Source: Phyllobacteriaceae bacterium (GTDB lineage: Bacteria; Pseudomonadota; Alphaproteobacteria; Rhizobiales; Rhizobiaceae). From it: 64,000 nt of DNA. Positions 61,379 through 64,000 of the stretch are shown one piece after another. The notes under the pieces are model-generated. The model saw only the letters and a list, made by a program, of their open reading frames with translations. It did no database searches and was not told where the DNA came from. Where the stretch lies: contig PAPF01000007.1 in assembly GCA_002708825.1 (NCBI GenBank), positions 1 to 64,000 of the forward strand. The letters run 5' to 3'. Within the stretch, counting starts at the first letter, position 1. Every line of letters begins with the position of its first letter. The position numbers and the translations under genes were made by a program.

Positions 61379-61795
61379 TCTGGCCTCGCGCTGCCGCCCT
61401 GCGGGCTTCGCTCCGGCCGGGGCCTCGCAAAGGCTCGGACGGCCGTTGGCCTTGCGGACCCTGCGGGCCCGAACCGTCTCTGGCCTCGCGCTGCCGCCCT
61501 TCGGGCTTCGCTCCGGCCGGGGCCTCGCAAAGGCTCGGACGGCCGTTGGCCTTGCGGCCCCTGCGGGCCCGAACCGCCTCTGGCCTCACGCTGCCGCCCT
61601 TCGGGCTTCGCTCCGGCCGGGGCCTCGCAAATGCTCGGGCGGCCGTTGGCCTTGCGGCCCCTGCGGGCCCGAACCGTCTCTGACCTCGCGCTGCCGCCCT
61701 TCGGGCTTCGCTCTGGCCGGGGCCTCGCAAATGCTCGGGCGGCCGTTGGCCTTGCGGACCCTGCGGGCCCGAACCGTCTCTGACCTCACGCTGCC
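61379..61795. repeat. 4 x 100-bp GC-rich tandem repeat
   Basis: Four copies start exactly 100 bp apart at 61379, 61479, 61579 and 61679 (TCTGRCCTCRCGCTGCCGCC), with a 17-bp partial fifth at 61779. Copies differ at only a few positions. The repeat begins 6 bp after the tRNA CCA end and stops ~110 bp before porin 2. The period is not a multiple of three, so it is not coding; translated shadows are collagen-like and false. Confidence 0.93.
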
Positions 61796-61885
61796 CCCCA
61801 GCCAACCCGGATTTCACAGAAAGGCATGTGCATTCAGGCACCTGGCCGGCTCTTGCCTGTCCGGGGCGCGGTGTTGGCGTTCATC

Positions 61886-61902
61886 GTTGACTGGAGGTCA
61901 AC
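61886..61902 (+). promoter_or_regulatory. Porin 2 ribosome-site hairpin
   Basis: GTTGAC - TGGAG - GTCAAC: a perfect 6-bp stem with the Shine-Dalgarno sequence in the loop and 3' arm, one base before the ATG. It is shared with porin 1. Confidence 0.5.
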
Positions 61903-61903
61903 A

Positions 61904-63091
61904 ATGAACATCAAGAGCCTTCTTCTCGGCTCCGCGGCTGCCATGGTCGCCGCTTCCGCCGCCCAGGCCGCCGACGCTGTCGTCTACGAGCCCGAGCCGG
62001 TTGAATATGTCCGCGTCTGCGACGCCTACGGCGCCGGCTTCTTCTACATCCCGGGCACCGAGACCTGCCTGAGCATTGGCGGCTATGTCCGCGTGCAGGT
62101 CGGTGGCCACACGCGCCGCAACGCTATCAACGATGTCCCGTCCTATCATTATGGCTTTGATCTGAACCAGGGCTACACGATGCACACGCGTGGTCGTCTC
62201 AACATCGACGCCCGTTCGGACACCGAGTGGGGCACGCTTCGCGCCTACCTGCGCCTGCAGGGACAGTGGGGCAACAACGGCGATGGCAATGTCGCTTTCG
62301 ACCAGGCCTATATCGAGCTCGGCGGCCTGCGCATGGGTTACTCCGAATCGGCCTGGGCACAGACCCAGAACGGCGGCGCCTCCAACTGGGGTTCGCATTC
62401 CGATACCGGTATGTATTACGGCTATCAGCAGCGTCACCTGATCGCCTACACCTTCTCCGGCAACGGCTTCGCTGCGACTGTCTCGCTCGAGCATGACGAT
62501 GACGGCCAGATCAATACCACGCCTGCCGCTCTGGCCGATCTGAATTTGGCGCGCAGCTACACCAGCACCGGAAGCGCTGCGGACTGGGTTCCGGATGTTG
62601 TCGGCAAGGTGTCGTACAATGCCGGCTGGGGCGCTGTCTGGGGCAAGGTGGCGTATGATTCCGACACCACGCCGGCTGTCGGCCGTCAGGGTGAGTTCGC
62701 CGCTTCGCTCGGCATGCAGTACAACATCCCGAACATGAACGGCTCCAACCTGCGCCTGATCGGTTTCTACAACAGCGGCGACAATGCTTACGGGATTGCG
62801 CGTTTCCCGGGCGCACTGATCGGTTCCGCCGAGTGGTCGGTTCTGGCCTCTTACAACCACGTGTTCTCCAACACGTTCTCGGCTTCGGTCGGTTTCCAGT
62901 ACAATGCTGACCACTACGGCGCGTTTACCGACGTGAATACGGGCGTTGATTCCTGGGCGACCGAACTGTCGATGGTCTGGACCCCGGTGCGGAACTTCGA
63001 GGTCCGCTCGGAACTGGCCTACCAGAATGTCGACATTCCGGGTGCGGACGCCACGTTCTCCGGCTACGTCCGCTTCACCCGCTACTTCTGA
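61904..63091 (+). CDS. Omp2-type outer membrane porin (copy 2)
   Basis: The 395-aa paralogue of porin 1 has the same signal peptide start, paired cysteines (YVRVCDAY, TETCLSIGGYV) and RFTRYF end. The main differences are in the loop segments, including about ten extra residues near 'TPAALADLNLARSYTSTGSA' and changes around the SNNPN-like loops, as expected for surface or pore-constriction loops. The ATG at 61904 is supported by the shared GACTGGAGGTCAACA leader. Confidence 0.95.
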   Translation: MNIKSLLLGSAAAMVAASAAQAADAVVYEPEPVEYVRVCDAYGAGFFYIPGTETCLSIGGYVRVQVGGHTRRNAINDVPSYHYGFDLNQGYTMHTRGRLNIDARSDTEWGTLRAYLRLQGQWGNNGDGNVAFDQAYIELGGLRMGYSESAWAQTQNGGASNWGSHSDTGMYYGYQQRHLIAYTFSGNGFAATVSLEHDDDGQINTTPAALADLNLARSYTSTGSAADWVPDVVGKVSYNAGWGAVWGKVAYDSDTTPAVGRQGEFAASLGMQYNIPNMNGSNLRLIGFYNSGDNAYGIARFPGALIGSAEWSVLASYNHVFSNTFSASVGFQYNADHYGAFTDVNTGVDSWATELSMVWTPVRNFEVRSELAYQNVDIPGADATFSGYVRFTRYF

Positions 63092-63116
63092 TTTGAAGTC
63101 GGTGTGAACTGATCGG

Positions 63117-63151
63117 GAGGCGCCGGCCGGTAACAGGGCCGGCGCCTCTTT
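63117..63151 (+). terminator. Porin 2 terminator
   Basis: GAGGCGCCGGCC - 8 nt - GGCCGGCGCCTC followed by TTT: perfect 12-bp stem 26 bp after the stop. Confidence 0.9.
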
Positions 63152-63456
63152 CGTTATTCAAATCAACGCGAAAGGAGACCGGGGGCTTTCGGCGAAAGCA
63201 CGCGGATGGTGTGAGGGAAGGGCCGGCGTGGCCGGGTGCCGGGCGGAACGATCCGCCGGACGGGACTCGACGCGGCCAGGCTTTGCCGTTAAGCGCCATG
63301 GCCGTGTGCGGCCCTGCAAGGGCGGAACCGGATCGGGCGTGCGGCCCGGCTGGCGTCCGGACGGGGCAAACGACTCTGCGTGGGGTGGACGCCGTGAGTG
63401 AAAGACGAAGCAATCCGCGGGGCCGCGCGCATGCGCCGGCCGTGCATCGGGCCATC
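63152..63456. other. Region before the recombinase gene
   Basis: GC-rich, with no RNA gene or convincing ORF. It contains the possible upstream GTG start (63394) of the recombinase. Confidence 0.45.
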
Positions 63457-64000
63457 ATGTCCGGTCCGCGTGTCAGGATTGTCGAAAGCGTGACCGTGGG
63501 CGAACTGGCGCGCCGCTATCTGGACATTCTCTGGGAGGATGGACAGCACAAGCGCCACGTTGCCGCCTTCCTCGATGAAATCGACCTGCTCCTGAAACGT
63601 CAGGCGTTCAGTGTCTTTTCCGAGGACATGCTGGATGACGTCACCGGTCGCCTTCGTGCCAAGGGCAATTCCAATGCCACCATCAATCGCAAGATGGCGG
63701 CGCTGGGAAAGCTGCTACGCAAGGCGCGCAAGATGGGCGATGTCGTCGGCCTGCCGGAGTTCCGGCGCCAGAAGGAAAGGCAGGGGCGCATCCGCTTCCT
63801 CGAATGGGAGGAGGAGGACCGTCTGTTTTCGGCCATCCGCGCCCATGGCGAGGATGCCTGGCGGCTCTGTGTCTTCCTGGTCGATTCCGGCGCGCGCCTC
63901 GGCGAGGCCCTGGCGCTCACCTGGAACGACGTGCATGACGGGCGCGCCACCTTCTGGGTCACCAAGTCGAACCGCAGCCGCACCGTGCCCCTGACCGCGC
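63457..64000 (+). CDS. Tyrosine recombinase (integrase), 3' end outside window
   Basis: The visible part is 181 codons. The N-terminal SAM-like core-binding domain (residues ~8-95) ends 'NSNATINRKMAALGKLLRKA'. The catalytic domain begins about residue 115 and holds the first active-site Arg147 in SGARLGEALALTW. The remaining H-x-x-R and Tyr lie beyond the window. A GTG at 63394 (MSERRSNPRGRA) in the same frame is an alternative start. It may belong to an integrated element that continues to the right, or be a XerD-like stand-alone recombinase. Confidence 0.85.
   Translation, partial: MSGPRVRIVESVTVGELARRYLDILWEDGQHKRHVAAFLDEIDLLLKRQAFSVFSEDMLDDVTGRLRAKGNSNATINRKMAALGKLLRKARKMGDVVGLPEFRRQKERQGRIRFLEWEEEDRLFSAIRAHGEDAWRLCVFLVDSGARLGEALALTWNDVHDGRATFWVTKSNRSRTVPLTA

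Noticed and set aside
61092-61841. Collagen-like minus-strand ORF of 249 aa
   Set aside because: Generated by the 100-bp GC-rich tandem repeat and running through the tRNA gene.

Overview
The window is GC-rich chromosomal DNA from an alphaproteobacterium of the order Hyphomicrobiales (Rhizobiales), probably Phyllobacteriaceae or a neighbouring family. This rests on two Omp2-type porins of the Brucella/Mesorhizobium kind, a FeuPQ-type two-component system, a rhizobial cycHJKL (ccmIEFH) operon, and the order degP - response regulator - kinase - glnE. The host is inferred from gene families only.

Layout. 1-1700: a D12-class adenine methyltransferase and a small lipoprotein ended by a strong terminator, visibly richer in A/T than the rest and probably phage-derived. 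1797-12184: head, neck, tail and baseplate genes of an RcGTA-like gene transfer agent (g5 to g15 in canonical order). The packaging genes g1-g4 (terminases, portal, prohead protease) are missing where they would be expected. The g10.1 chaperone frame has no usual start codon and lies in the -1 frame behind g10, which suggests a lambda G/GT-type frameshift. A small membrane protein (holin candidate) follows g15. 12511-14936: a small exported protein and a FeuP/FeuQ-like system. 15004-27830: a lipoprotein, the cytochrome c maturation operon ccmIEFH, a hydrolase-OsmC fusion, a DegP/HtrA protease behind a structured leader, a second two-component system and glnE. 27888-41345: an EF-hand exported protein, a CbrA/PleC-like kinase, pepN, an orphan CoxL-like molybdoenzyme subunit, two transporters, an unrecognised membrane-anchored protein and a uracil-DNA glycosylase lacking iron-sulfur cysteines. 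41580-50735: ETF-ubiquinone oxidoreductase, a membrane phosphohydrolase, a DUF922 metalloprotease, a 770-bp array of palindromic ~168-bp repeats, AMP nucleosidase, a GST and small exported proteins. 50992-57216: a leucine/isovalerate catabolic operon (TetR, isovaleryl-CoA dehydrogenase, methyltransferase, MccB, MccA) behind a near-perfect 22-bp operator. 57369-64000: a PfkB kinase, a HisC-like aminotransferase, two divergent Omp2-type porins flanking tRNA-Ser(GCT) and a 4 x 100-bp tandem repeat, and the start of a tyrosine recombinase cut by the window edge.

How the parts fit. Isovaleryl-CoA dehydrogenase passes electrons through ETF to the ETF-ubiquinone oxidoreductase at 41580, whose promoter carries its own dyad. 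The ccm operon matures periplasmic c-type cytochromes, and DegP and the two-component systems form an envelope-maintenance block. The likeliest unusual system is the GTA-like locus: its capsid protein keeps the N-terminal region normally removed by the absent protease, so it either works with distant packaging genes or is decaying.
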